Assembly: GCA_030596245.1 (NCBI GenBank)
Contig: JAUVKN010000094.1
Location: 1-12,704, forward strand
Direction: 5' to 3'
Length of the DNA stretch: 12,704 nucleotides
Source: Bacteroidia bacterium
GTDB lineage: Bacteria > Bacteroidota > Bacteroidia > Bacteroidales > GCA-2748055
The translations under genes were made by a program, and so were the position numbers. The notes below the pieces were generated by a model. That model was not told the DNA's origin, ran no database searches, and saw only the letters and a list, made by a program, of their open reading frames with translations. Shown piece after piece: positions 4,934 to 12,704 of the stretch (the first letter of the stretch is position 1; each line of letters begins with the position of its first letter).

Positions 4934-7759
4934 ATGAAACATTTTAAACCGATTATTTCAATTCTGTTACTGGCAGCAATATCTGTACAATCATTGGCCC
5001 AGATGGATCCCATGCAACCGCTGCCCAATGATGAGTCCGTCAGATATGGTGTTCTGGAGAACGGAATGACCTATTATATAAAAGCCAACCAGGAGCCTAA
5101 GGAGCGTGCCTCTTTTTACATCATTCAGAATGTGGGGGCATTGCTGGAAGAGGATCACCAGAATGGACTGGCCCACTTCCTGGAGCACATGGCCTTCAAC
5201 GGAACCAAACATTTCCCGGACAAAGGGATCACCAATTTTCTGGAGCGACACGGGGTGGCTTTTGGTGAGAACATTAATGCCTATACCAGTCAGAACCAGA
5301 CAGTGTATAACCTGAGTGATGTTCCGGTAAACAAACCAAAGATCCTCGATTCCTGCTTGCTTATCCTTAATGACTGGTCCAACTACCTTTTGTTAACTGA
5401 GGAAGAAATTGATGCAGAAAGGGGAGTGATCAAAGAGGAGTGGCGCAGCGGGAATAATGCGCGGCGCAGAATGCTTAAAGCCCTTATGCCTTATATATAT
5501 CCTAATTCAAAATTTGCGGAAAGGGATGTGATCGGCGATATGGATGTGATTGAGAATTTTGAATATGATGCATTACGGGATTTCTATCACAAATGGTACC
5601 GCACCGATTTGCAGGCTATTGCCATGGCGGGAGATTTTGATGCAGATGAAATGGAGAATAAGGTCAAAGTGCTTTTTTCCCAGATCCCTGCAGTGGATAA
5701 TGCAACTGAAAGGCCATTTTTTGAAATACCTGATCATGAAGAACCGGTATTCGGACTGGTGACAGACAGTGAGGCGGATCGGACCAGTTTATCATTATTC
5801 TTCAGGCACCGCAAAGCTGAGACCTCCCAACAGACCATGATGGATATCCGGGAGGATTACATACACTCACTTTTTAACAATATGATGGGAATGAGAATCA
5901 GGGAATTGCTGCAAAAGGGAGATCCACCCTTTGTTTCGGGAGGGATCTATTATGGTGACTTTGTCAGGGGATATGAAGTTTTCAGCCTGGATGTTACTTC
6001 AAAACCAAATGAAGAGGCGTTGGCGCTTACAGCCATATTAACCGAACTTGAAAGATTAAAGCGGTATGGATTTACCCGGGGGGAGCTGGATCGTGCAAGT
6101 TCCAACATCCTGGTCCGTTGGGAAAAGTATTACAAGGAGCGTGATAAAATCACCAACGAGGAGTATATTGGTGAATACGAGGCTCATTTTCTTACCGGGG
6201 AGGCTTTTCTTTCAATCGATAATGAATACATGCTTGTCAAGGCACTTATGCCCACCATCACACTTGAGGATTTCAGTGCACGACTTGAAAAATGGATCAC
6301 TGATAAGAATCGGGTTATGGTGATCCAGGGACCGGAAGGAGATGAGGTCGAGCATCTTAGCGAGGCTGCTTCCATGGCAATTTTCCAGCAGGTGGCCATG
6401 GCCGAGGTGGAACCTTATGAAGATGAAGAACTGGCAGAATCTTTGGTTTCTGAAGAGATGATCCCAACAGGGATTACAAGCACAACACTGTTACCTGAAT
6501 TTGATGCAGTGGAGTGGACCCTTGATAATGGGGCCCGGGTTGTTTTCAGGCAGGCCGATTTTGAAAAGGACCAGGTTCAAATGCGCGCATATAGCAAGGG
6601 AGGGAGCTCACTGTTTAATCATGAGTATGTTCCAACGGTTTCCCTGTTAACCAATCTTATGGGATTCCATGGTGTGGGGGATTTTGATGCTACAGCGTTG
6701 CAGAAGATGTTAACAGGTAAAAATGTATCCATTCGACTAAGTCTGGGTGGTCTTAGTGAGGGCTTGAATGGGAATGCCAGCCCAAAGGACATGGAAGCAT
6801 TAATGCAGCTGGTATACCTCCATTTTGTTCATCCAAGATTTGATATGGAGGCACACCAGGCCATCATGGCAAGATATGATGGCCTTTTCAAGAATATGGA
6901 GAACAACCCTCAGAAGATCATGGGTGATTCGCTCAGCCTGATTCTTACCAATCATCATCCGCGTACCCGGGTAATGAATTCTGAGTTTTTGGAGGAGATC
7001 GCGTTTGAAAAAATAGAGGAGGTTTACACGGACCGCTATGCAGATGCAAGTGATTTCGTGTTCGTCATTGTGGGAAATATCGATGTTGAGGAGGTTAAAA
7101 TGCTCTCCAGGAAATATATTGGAGCCATACCTGATCTGGACAGGGAGGAAACCTGGATCGACCGTAAAGTTTATGAGCCGGAAGGAACAATTGAAAAGGT
7201 TATTCCCATGGTGCTGGAAACCCCCAAGGCCAATGTGAACATTGTGATCAATAAGGGTATGAAATATGATCCTTACAATAGGTTGGTAATGCGCGTAATT
7301 GAGGGAGTCCTTACTCTCCGTTATGATGAAACGATTCGGGAAGAGGAAGGCGGAACCTATGGAGTGAGTTTGAGAACCAGTTTAAGCCGGTGGCCGGTGG
7401 AAAAAGCCACCATGCAAATTAGGTTCGACTGCGATCCGGAAAGGTATGTGGACCTGAAGGAAATAGTGTATGCAGAGCTGGTGAAGTTGGCAACGGATGG
7501 TCCTTCGGAGAAAGATTTGTTGAAGACGGTGGAAAATATTCTGAAAGACCGGGAGGAGAGCAAGGAGCATAATGCCTATTTTCTGAACAACCTTTACGTC
7601 TATTATGTTCACGGTATCAATTTCGATGATCCCTCAAACTATGAGGACATTCTGAAGAGCCTCGCCATCAAGGATGTAAAGAAAGTAATGGAAGCTTTTT
7701 ACGACGATTCCAACATTGTTGATGTGGTATTTGTTCCAAAAGAGGAATCAACACCGTAG
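4934..7759 (+). CDS. secreted M16 family zinc metallopeptidase (two-domain)
   Basis: This is an insulinase/pitrilysin-type protease, which degrades peptides in a closed chamber formed by two homologous halves. Residues 1-22 are a Sec signal peptide (MKHFKP, then hydrophobic ISILLLAAISV, cleavage near SLA/Q). There is no lipobox cysteine, so a soluble periplasmic protein is expected. The inverted zinc motif HFLEH is at residues 81-85, with the third ligand E162 after exactly 76 intervening residues, inside AERGVIKEEW. An M16_C-type domain follows (DFYHKWYRTDLQAIAMAGD). The second half (about 520-941) repeats the fold but has no HxxEH, so it is the usual inactive partner domain. At 941 residues it is full length for the PqqL-like/zinc protease group. 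The start ATG lacks a Shine-Dalgarno. It stands alone between a divergent and a convergent gene. A specific substrate cannot be inferred. Confidence 0.93.
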   Translation: MKHFKPIISILLLAAISVQSLAQMDPMQPLPNDESVRYGVLENGMTYYIKANQEPKERASFYIIQNVGALLEEDHQNGLAHFLEHMAFNGTKHFPDKGITNFLERHGVAFGENINAYTSQNQTVYNLSDVPVNKPKILDSCLLILNDWSNYLLLTEEEIDAERGVIKEEWRSGNNARRRMLKALMPYIYPNSKFAERDVIGDMDVIENFEYDALRDFYHKWYRTDLQAIAMAGDFDADEMENKVKVLFSQIPAVDNATERPFFEIPDHEEPVFGLVTDSEADRTSLSLFFRHRKAETSQQTMMDIREDYIHSLFNNMMGMRIRELLQKGDPPFVSGGIYYGDFVRGYEVFSLDVTSKPNEEALALTAILTELERLKRYGFTRGELDRASSNILVRWEKYYKERDKITNEEYIGEYEAHFLTGEAFLSIDNEYMLVKALMPTITLEDFSARLEKWITDKNRVMVIQGPEGDEVEHLSEAASMAIFQQVAMAEVEPYEDEELAESLVSEEMIPTGITSTTLLPEFDAVEWTLDNGARVVFRQADFEKDQVQMRAYSKGGSSLFNHEYVPTVSLLTNLMGFHGVGDFDATALQKMLTGKNVSIRLSLGGLSEGLNGNASPKDMEALMQLVYLHFVHPRFDMEAHQAIMARYDGLFKNMENNPQKIMGDSLSLILTNHHPRTRVMNSEFLEEIAFEKIEEVYTDRYADASDFVFVIVGNIDVEEVKMLSRKYIGAIPDLDREETWIDRKVYEPEGTIEKVIPMVLETPKANVNIVINKGMKYDPYNRLVMRVIEGVLTLRYDETIREEEGGTYGVSLRTSLSRWPVEKATMQIRFDCDPERYVDLKEIVYAELVKLATDGPSEKDLLKTVENILKDREESKEHNAYFLNNLYVYYVHGINFDDPSNYEDILKSLAIKDVKKVMEAFYDDSNIVDVVFVPKEESTP

Positions 7760-7822
7760 TTGTCCTTAATGAGACAGCCTCAAGGCATTTCGTTTAAAAA
7801 TTCCTCCGATATGATTGATGGT

Positions 7823-7840
7823 CGGGTTTAGAACAACCCG
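7823..7840. other. hairpin over the stop codon of the deoxynucleoside kinase gene
   Basis: CGGGTT (7823-7828) and AACCCG (7835-7840) form a 6-bp perfect stem with a 6-base loop, overlapping the TAA stop of the kinase gene. No T tract follows on either strand, so it is not a canonical intrinsic terminator. It may still help end one or both of the convergent transcripts. The rest of the 68-base gap between the M16 and kinase genes contains only a 4-bp stem (TGAG/CTCA near 7770-7782). Confidence 0.3.
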
Positions 7841-8442
7841 TGAATGTTGGCGTTGATCTTGTCCATAACCGTACTCAGGTCTTCGGGCTTATCCCGGAGA
7901 TTCAGGTTGTCCACATCCACAATCAGTAGCTTGCCCATGCTGTAGGTCTCTACCCATGCTTCGTAGCGTTCGTTGAGATGTTTCAGGTAATCGAGCCTGA
8001 TGTTGTTTTCATATTTACGTCCACGCTGCTGGATCTGATCTACCAGGGTAGGGATGGATGCACGCAGATAGATAAGCAGGTCGGGAGGTTCAATCAATGA
8101 GCTCATCAGGTTGAACAGGGCGAAGTAATTTTCGAAATCCCTGGTACTCATCAACCCCATGCTGTGCAGGTTTGGGGCGAAGATGTATGCATCTTCGTAA
8201 ATGGTTCGGTCCTGTATAATCTTTTTTCCCGATTGACGAATCTTGACGATCTGACTAAAACGGCTGTTTAGGAAGTAGATCTGCAGGTTAAAGGACCACC
8301 GCTGCATATCCTGGTAAAAATCATTTAGATAGGGATTGTCATCAACATCTTCATACTGGGCTTCCCATCCGTAATGCTTGGCCAAGAGACCGGTCAGTGT
8401 GGTTTTTCCGGAGCCAATGTTTCCTGCAACAGCTATATGCAT
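7828..8442 (-). CDS. deoxynucleoside kinase (deoxyadenosine/deoxyguanosine kinase type)
   Basis: This cytosolic salvage enzyme transfers phosphate from a nucleoside triphosphate to a deoxynucleoside to give the dNMP. The P-loop GNIGSGKT is at residues 7-14. The conserved QDRTIYED segment at 77-84 contains the DR pair (D78, R79) of the dNK family. An arginine-rich lid RGRKYE follows at 140-145. E31 lies in the position expected for the catalytic acid. At 204 residues it has the usual length of bacterial dGK/dAK enzymes. The purine preference is inferred from overall resemblance to bacterial dGK/dAK proteins. It lies 43 bases after the GH3 gene on the same strand, so it is probably the last gene of that run, and converges with the M16 gene. 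No well-matched promoter was found in the 43-base gap. Confidence 0.9.
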   Translation of the reverse strand: MHIAVAGNIGSGKTTLTGLLAKHYGWEAQYEDVDDNPYLNDFYQDMQRWSFNLQIYFLNSRFSQIVKIRQSGKKIIQDRTIYEDAYIFAPNLHSMGLMSTRDFENYFALFNLMSSLIEPPDLLIYLRASIPTLVDQIQQRGRKYENNIRLDYLKHLNERYEAWVETYSMGKLLIVDVDNLNLRDKPEDLSTVMDKINANIHGLF

Positions 8443-8485
8443 GCTTTTTCAATTATTGAATGAATCAGACTAAAGATAGTAACTT

Positions 8486-10000
8486 TTATTGGGTTAAAAT
8501 ATCTGATAGTTCATCTAAATACTTCCGGTCGTTGGCCAGCCTGGGAATTTTGTTCTGACCACCTAATTTCCCTCTTTTTTGCATCCATCTGTAAAAGGTC
8601 CCTCGCTCAAGGGAGATGATAACAGGCTTCATAAGGGTAATATTCTTGTACCGTTTTGCTTCATAGTCCGAGTTGATCGAACAGAGTGAGCTATCCAGCA
8701 CTTCACTAAAACGCTCCAGGTTGTCTGGCGGTGTCTCAAATTCGATCATCCACTCATGGGCTCCTTTGGAATCGTTGCTCATATAGAGCGGACCGGCGGT
8801 ATACTCTTCTACGGTGGCATTAGTCTCCCTGCAGGCAGACATCAATGCGCTTTCTGCGTTGTCCATGATCACCTCCTCACCAAATGCGTTGATGTAATAC
8901 TTGGTGCGTCCTGATATTTTGATTCTGTGTGGAAAAAGGGAGGTGAACACGACAGTATCTCCAATCATATAGCGCCAAAGTCCACCGTTTGTAGTAATAA
9001 TCATAGCGTAATTAATCCCTTTCTCAACCTCACCAACGGTATAAATCGGTGGATTGGGATCCTCAAACCTTTCCATGGGAATGAACTCATAGAAGATGCC
9101 CAGATCCAGCATCAGAAGCATGTCATCCCGGTCCAGTTCATCCTGGATTCCAAAGAAACCTTCCGAGGCGTTGTAGGTTTCCAGGTAGTTCATGTTTTCA
9201 GACGGAATAAGTTTTTTATACTGTTCCCGATAGGGTGCAAAACTAACGCCGCCATGGGTGAAGAGTTCCAGGTTGGGCCATACCTCGAGGATGTTACTTT
9301 TTCCGGTATAATCGAGGATCGCATTGAGGAGAACCAGGTTCCAGGAGGGAACTCCTGCAATGCTGGTCACATTATCTTTAGTAGTGACCTTAACAATCTT
9401 CTCCAGTTTTTCTTCAAAATCGGGAATGAGCGCAATTTCGGCTGTGGGGGTACGGATGAATTGGGCCCAGAATGGCAGGTTTTCAATGATAACTGCCGAA
9501 AGGTCACCAAAATATGACTGGTTGCTGAATTCATTGATCTCCGCACTTCCCCCAAGCGTCAGGGTCTTCCCCTTCAGGATGCCGCTTTCCGGCCGCTCTT
9601 TGGTATAGAGTGCGATCACATCCTTTCCTCCCCGGAAGTGACAATCTTCCAGGGCCTCATTACTTACCGGAATGAATTTACTTTTATCGGATGTGGTCCC
9701 TGCTGATTTGGCAAACCACTTGATTTCCGAGGGCCATACCAGGTTTTGCTCACCCCTCCTTAACCGGTTGATATATGGTTTAAAATCTTCATAGGTACTG
9801 ATGGGTACCCGTTGCTGATAATCCTCAATTGAATAGATGGAATCGTATCCATACTGAACGCCCCAGGTGGTCCTGGTTGCCTGATCCACCAGCTTTAAAA
9901 AAACCTCCTGTTGTACATCGAAAGGGTATTTTTTAAATAGCTCAATCTGGTGGAGCCTTTTCACATTTACCCAGGAGATGATGGAGTTAAGGAGCGGCAT
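8486..10000 (-). CDS. GH3 family protein (acyl-adenylating enzyme homologue)
   Basis: GH3 proteins belong to the ANL adenylate-forming fold. The plant members adenylate carboxylic hormones (jasmonate, auxin) and conjugate them to amino acids. All three nucleotide-binding motifs are visible: SAGTTSDKSK at residues 99-108, YNASEG at 276-281 and RYMIGD at 343-348. The 504-residue length is that of bacterial GH3 homologues, slightly shorter than plant enzymes. It has no signal peptide or membrane segment, so it should act in the cytosol. It starts 11 bases after the queA stop and ends 43 bases before the deoxynucleoside kinase gene, so co-transcription with queA is likely. The bacterial substrate is unknown; the intact motifs argue for real adenylating activity, but neither the acid nor the acceptor can be inferred here. 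Confidence 0.92.
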   Translation of the reverse strand: MPLLNSIISWVNVKRLHQIELFKKYPFDVQQEVFLKLVDQATRTTWGVQYGYDSIYSIEDYQQRVPISTYEDFKPYINRLRRGEQNLVWPSEIKWFAKSAGTTSDKSKFIPVSNEALEDCHFRGGKDVIALYTKERPESGILKGKTLTLGGSAEINEFSNQSYFGDLSAVIIENLPFWAQFIRTPTAEIALIPDFEEKLEKIVKVTTKDNVTSIAGVPSWNLVLLNAILDYTGKSNILEVWPNLELFTHGGVSFAPYREQYKKLIPSENMNYLETYNASEGFFGIQDELDRDDMLLMLDLGIFYEFIPMERFEDPNPPIYTVGEVEKGINYAMIITTNGGLWRYMIGDTVVFTSLFPHRIKISGRTKYYINAFGEEVIMDNAESALMSACRETNATVEEYTAGPLYMSNDSKGAHEWMIEFETPPDNLERFSEVLDSSLCSINSDYEAKRYKNITLMKPVIISLERGTFYRWMQKRGKLGGQNKIPRLANDRKYLDELSDILTQ

Positions 10001-10011
10001 GCAGGATTTGC

Positions 10012-11061
10012 TTAGAGGATCAGCATAGCATCACCATAGGTGCCGAACTTGTACTCCTCCTTGATGGCTACCTCGTAAGCTTTCAACAGGTAATTGTACC
10101 CGGCAAATGCTGAAACCATCATTAAAAGCGTGGAATAGGGCAGGTGAAAGTTGGAAACCATCCTGTTGGGTACACTGAATTCATAGGGGGGAAAAATGAA
10201 TTTATTGGTCCACCCGTCAAATTCCTTGAGGAAACCATCGGTGGAGACAGAGCTTTCCAGAGTGCGCATCACAGTAGTGCCCACTGCACATATATTTCTT
10301 TTCCGATCCCTGGCTGCATTCACTAGATCAACAGCTTCGTTTTGTATCCTGATTCTTTCCGAATCCATTTTGTGCTTGGTGAGGTCTTCCACATCCACGG
10401 TGCGGAAATTCCCCAGGCCCACATGAAGGGTGATATAAGCAAAATCAATTCCCTTGATCTCCAGGCGTTTCAGCAATTCACGGCTAAAATGCATGCCTGC
10501 CGTGGGGGCTGCCACAGCTCCTTCATGCTTGGCATAAACAGTTTGATAGCGCTCTCTGTCTTCCGGTTCAACTTTTCTCTCAATGAATTTTGGAAGTGGG
10601 GTTTCCCCAAGCTCAAAAAGTGTCTTCTTGAATTCATCATAATCTCCATCATAAAGGAAACGGAGAGTCCTTCCCCGGGATGTGGTATTGTCGATGACTT
10701 CAGCAACCAGGACGTCATCTTCACCGAAATATAGTTTGTTCCCAATCCTGATTTTACGGGCAGGATCTACCAACACGTCCCAGAGTCTCTGCTCCCTGTT
10801 GAGCTCCCTAAGCAGGAAGACCTCAATTTCTGCACCGGTTTTCTCTTTGTTCCCATAGAGTCGGGCAGGGAAAACCTTGGTGTCGTTAAAAACCATTACA
10901 TCCTGGTTGTCAAAGTAGCCAATGATTTCCTTAAATGTTTTATGTTCAATCTTTTCTGTGTCACGATGAAGGACCATTAATCTGGACTCATCACGATTCT
11001 TTGAAGGGAATTTTGCTACTAACTCCGGGGGTAAATCGAATTTGTATTGGGATAATTTCAT
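10012..11061 (-). CDS. S-adenosylmethionine:tRNA ribosyltransferase-isomerase QueA
   Basis: QueA transfers and isomerises the ribosyl group of SAM onto 7-aminomethyl-7-deazaguanine at position 34 of tRNAs for Asp, Asn, His and Tyr. The product is epoxyqueuosine, the penultimate step of queuosine synthesis. Family motifs are all present: FPSKNRDESRLMVL near residues 18-31, NDTKVFPARLYG at 59-70, GAEIEVFLL at 76-84, LGETPLPKFIER at 151-162 and GAVAAPTAGMHF at 181-192. The 349-residue length is normal. The ATG start follows a 63-base gap after truB, and the gene is followed by GH3 after 11 bases. No other queuosine gene is in the window, but a substrate tRNA-Asn(GTT) is encoded at 2212-2285. There is no sign of degradation. 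Confidence 0.97.
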   Translation of the reverse strand: MKLSQYKFDLPPELVAKFPSKNRDESRLMVLHRDTEKIEHKTFKEIIGYFDNQDVMVFNDTKVFPARLYGNKEKTGAEIEVFLLRELNREQRLWDVLVDPARKIRIGNKLYFGEDDVLVAEVIDNTTSRGRTLRFLYDGDYDEFKKTLFELGETPLPKFIERKVEPEDRERYQTVYAKHEGAVAAPTAGMHFSRELLKRLEIKGIDFAYITLHVGLGNFRTVDVEDLTKHKMDSERIRIQNEAVDLVNAARDRKRNICAVGTTVMRTLESSVSTDGFLKEFDGWTNKFIFPPYEFSVPNRMVSNFHLPYSTLLMMVSAFAGYNYLLKAYEVAIKEEYKFGTYGDAMLIL

Positions 11062-11124
11062 ACTAAGGGTTATGATTGTTTAAAATTGAGGCGAGCCTCG
11101 TTATACGTAAAAAACACAAATTTG
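11062..11124 (-). other. truB-queA gap with short palindromes
   Basis: This 63-base gap is the largest in the right-hand gene run. It contains GAGGCGAGCCTC (11088-11099), which can form a 4- to 5-bp GC-rich hairpin, followed on the minus strand by only AATTTT. The palindrome ACAAATTTGT (11116-11125) abuts the truB stop. A weak terminator, or an operator for a separate queA promoter, is possible. I could not find a proper TAnnTTTG element here. Confidence 0.3.
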
Positions 11125-11826
11125 TTACAAAAGTTTAATTTTTTCTATAAAATTCTCAATGGAGATGGCTTGGTCAACCCTGTGGGGCCCTATACGGGTT
11201 CGCCTCAGACCTGTGAGATGACCACCCGATTTCAGCGAAATTCCAATGTCCCTTGCCAGTGAGCGGATGTATGTTCCTTTGCTGCACTCCACTTGAATGG
11301 TGAGGTCAGGAGGGGTAAAAGAGAGGAGCTCCAAATGATTGATGGTGATTTGTTGAGGCTTTAATTCCACTGTTTTTCCTTTTCTGGCCATCTCATAGGC
11401 CCGTTTCCCATCCACCCTTTTGGCTGAATATAGTGGTGGAAGTTGTTGCAGCTCTCCAGTGAACTGTTTCAGAGACATGGATACCATTTCCTGGGTGATG
11501 TGTTCCCATGGAAAGGTTTCATCTACCTCTGTTTCCAGGTCGAAAGAGGGGGTGGTAGAGCCCAGCCTCACCTGTGCATCATAGGCCTTGTCCAGATCCT
11601 GGTACTGCATAATTTGTTTGGTAGCCTTCCCTGTACAGATAATTACCAGTCCGGTGGCAAGTGGATCCAATGTACCCGCGTGACCCACTTTGATCTTCTG
11701 GATTCCCAGGTAGTGCCTTAGAGATTTGCGAATCTTGTTGACAACGTCGAATGAGGTCCATGTCAGCGGTTTATCAATGAACAGAACTGCTCCATCCAGG
11801 TATGTTTCAGGTCGACGGCTTTCCAT
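11125..11826 (-). CDS. tRNA pseudouridine(55) synthase TruB
   Basis: TruB converts U55 in the T loop of nearly all elongator tRNAs to pseudouridine. The signature GHAGTLDPLATG holds the catalytic aspartate (D54 from the ATG chosen here). Upstream is the family's LFIDKPLTWTSFDVVNKIR segment, and downstream SAKRVDGKRAYEMARKG and the CSKGTYIRSLARDIG motif. At 233 residues it is a short, TruB-like form without an extended PUA tail. I chose ATG 11826, 4 bases after the uppP stop. A TTG at 11838 in the same frame would add MPDS and overlap uppP by 8 bases. Either arrangement implies tight coupling to uppP. The substrate T loop sequence TTCAAGT is present in the tRNA-Asn of this window. Confidence 0.95.
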   Translation of the reverse strand: MESRRPETYLDGAVLFIDKPLTWTSFDVVNKIRKSLRHYLGIQKIKVGHAGTLDPLATGLVIICTGKATKQIMQYQDLDKAYDAQVRLGSTTPSFDLETEVDETFPWEHITQEMVSMSLKQFTGELQQLPPLYSAKRVDGKRAYEMARKGKTVELKPQQITINHLELLSFTPPDLTIQVECSKGTYIRSLARDIGISLKSGGHLTGLRRTRIGPHRVDQAISIENFIEKIKLL

Positions 11827-11830
11827 AGAA

Positions 11831-12616
11831 TCAGGCAAATACGATTGATACTATTCCTACTATGGCACAGTAAAGAGCAAACCAATAGAGGTTCCCTTTT
11901 TTCACGAGACTGATCATCCATGTGCAGGCCAGGTAGCCCGACAGATAGGCTGCCATGAATCCGGCGATCAAAGATGTAACCGAAATGCCACCCTCACCAG
12001 GTGCTGATGAGAGGGAGAGAATATCGAGCAGTGCCGCTCCAATAATGGGTAACAGTACCATTAGAAATGAGAAACGTGCTACTTCATTTCGGTCGTTTTT
12101 CAAAAGTAGCGCTGTAGAAATGGTCGCACCGGATCTGGAGATGCCAGGTATTACGGCGGCTGCCTGGGCGATACCCATGATGAGAGCATCCAGGAACGGG
12201 ATCTTTTTATTCCCAGCCTTCACAAGCTGGGTGGAAACGAGTAGAAGAGCGGTTACAAGCAAAGCTCCTCCTACAAGGGTAAGATTTCCGGAGAAGAGTG
12301 ATTCAACCTCCTCACGGAAGAGTATCCCAACAATCAGTACCGGGATCATGGAAACCAGGATCTTCGAAACATATTTTGTCTCTTCATTCCACTTGAAAGC
12401 GAAGAGTCCTGTACCCAGGTGCCTGATATCTCGAAAGAAAACAGTTATGGTGCTCAGTACAGTAGCGAAATGGACCAGTACAGTAAATGTGAGGTCCTCC
12501 TTCACTTCGACGTTTAGTAAAACTTTGCCTATTTCCAGATGCCCGCTGCTGCTTACGGGCAGAAATTCAGTGAGTCCCTGGACCAATCCAAGGATCAATG
12601 CTTCTAACCAGGTCAT
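11831..12616 (-). CDS. undecaprenyl-diphosphatase UppP (BacA)
   Basis: This integral membrane phosphatase recycles undecaprenyl diphosphate to undecaprenyl phosphate, the lipid carrier for peptidoglycan and other envelope glycans; overexpression in other bacteria confers bacitracin resistance. The two diagnostic motifs are intact: QGLTEFLPVSSSGH at residues 13-26, containing the (E/Q)xxxE pair Q13 and E17 and H26, and PGISRSGAT at 156-164 with R160. Multiple hydrophobic segments fit the eight-helix fold, and 261 residues is typical. The start ATG lies 14 bases after the DUF3098 stop and the TGA is 4 bases before the truB ATG, so all three are probably one transcript. No Shine-Dalgarno is evident before the start. 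Confidence 0.97.
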   Translation of the reverse strand: MTWLEALILGLVQGLTEFLPVSSSGHLEIGKVLLNVEVKEDLTFTVLVHFATVLSTITVFFRDIRHLGTGLFAFKWNEETKYVSKILVSMIPVLIVGILFREEVESLFSGNLTLVGGALLVTALLLVSTQLVKAGNKKIPFLDALIMGIAQAAAVIPGISRSGATISTALLLKNDRNEVARFSFLMVLLPIIGAALLDILSLSSAPGEGGISVTSLIAGFMAAYLSGYLACTWMISLVKKGNLYWFALYCAIVGIVSIVFA

Positions 12617-12630
12617 ATATGTAAAAGGTA

Positions 12631-12704
12631 TTATTCTTTATCGCCCGTAGTTTTAGGCTTTTTCATAATGGCCCAGATCTCAAAAATGAATCCCGCGAGG
12701 ACAA
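12631..12704 (-). CDS. DUF3098 family membrane protein, C-terminal end (partial)
   Basis: The minus-strand frame entering from the right edge reads VLAGFIFEIWAIMKKPKTTG and then DKE before TAA at 12633-12631. It is the end of a hydrophobic segment followed by a short basic tail, which matches the C-terminus of DUF3098, a small two-helix protein. In Bacteroidota this gene commonly sits just before uppP, often after ftsX, which supports the call. Only the last 23 codons are inside the window, so the family is recognised from the tail plus context. It is too short for most gene finders to report. Confidence 0.72.
   Translation of the reverse strand, partial: VLAGFIFEIWAIMKKPKTTGDKE

Noticed and set aside
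8927..9517. 196-codon open frame opposite GH3
   Set aside because: It lies antisense inside a gene with intact catalytic motifs and has no recognisable domain or promoter.
11955..12650. 231-codon open frame opposite uppP and the DUF3098 tail
   Set aside because: It covers the uppP gene in antisense. Its serine/threonine/proline-rich translation is what the reverse of a membrane protein gene gives.
1..12704. CRISPR array, toxin-antitoxin, restriction or other defence locus
   Set aside because: No regularly spaced repeats were seen, and no recognised defence family occurs among the genes. All but the radical SAM gene look intact, and most are housekeeping or enzyme families.

Overview
The window looks like an ordinary chromosomal segment from a member of the Bacteroidota, probably Bacteroidales-like, although the exact lineage cannot be read from the sequence. 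Four things point there. A DUF3098 tail is followed by uppP, truB and queA on the right. A TTG-n20-TAnnTTTG type promoter precedes the tRNA gene. Strong Shine-Dalgarno sequences are largely absent before the start codons. The gene families present (DUF2797, PfkB adenosine kinase, two-domain M16 peptidase, deoxynucleoside kinase, bacterial GH3) are all familiar in that phylum.

Layout from left to right: (a) 1-260 is AT-rich and non-coding apart from a possible minus-strand gene start running off the left edge. (b) 270-1073 (+) is a DUF2797 protein. Its stop codon lies in the same CTAG as the stop of a convergent PfkB/adenosine kinase-like gene, 1070-2050 (-). (c) 2141-2324 is a self-contained tRNA-Asn(GTT) unit with promoter and terminator. 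(d) 4748-2386 (-) is a two-gene operon: a Tat-signal TIM-barrel isomerase-like protein, coupled by a TGATG overlap to a B12-binding radical SAM gene. The second gene is broken by one in-frame TAA. (e) 4934-7759 (+) is a secreted M16 zinc protease. (f) 12704-7828 (-) is a run of closely spaced genes: DUF3098 (partial), uppP, truB, queA, GH3 and deoxynucleoside kinase.

The right-hand run mixes cell-envelope lipid-carrier recycling (UppP), tRNA modification (TruB, QueA), an acyl-adenylating GH3 family enzyme of unknown substrate, and purine deoxynucleoside salvage (dNK). Spacing (8-bp overlap or 4-bp gap, then 63, 11 and 43 bp) suggests at least partial co-transcription.

No mobile element, CRISPR array, phage or defence locus was seen. 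The most notable observation is the single stop codon splitting an otherwise intact B12-binding radical SAM gene exactly where the family normally has a glutamate. The reading frame stays open and family-like on both sides, so this is a very recent pseudogene, a sequence error, or a functional two-piece protein. The pairing of that gene with an apparently exported TIM-barrel protein is the nearest thing to an undescribed system here.
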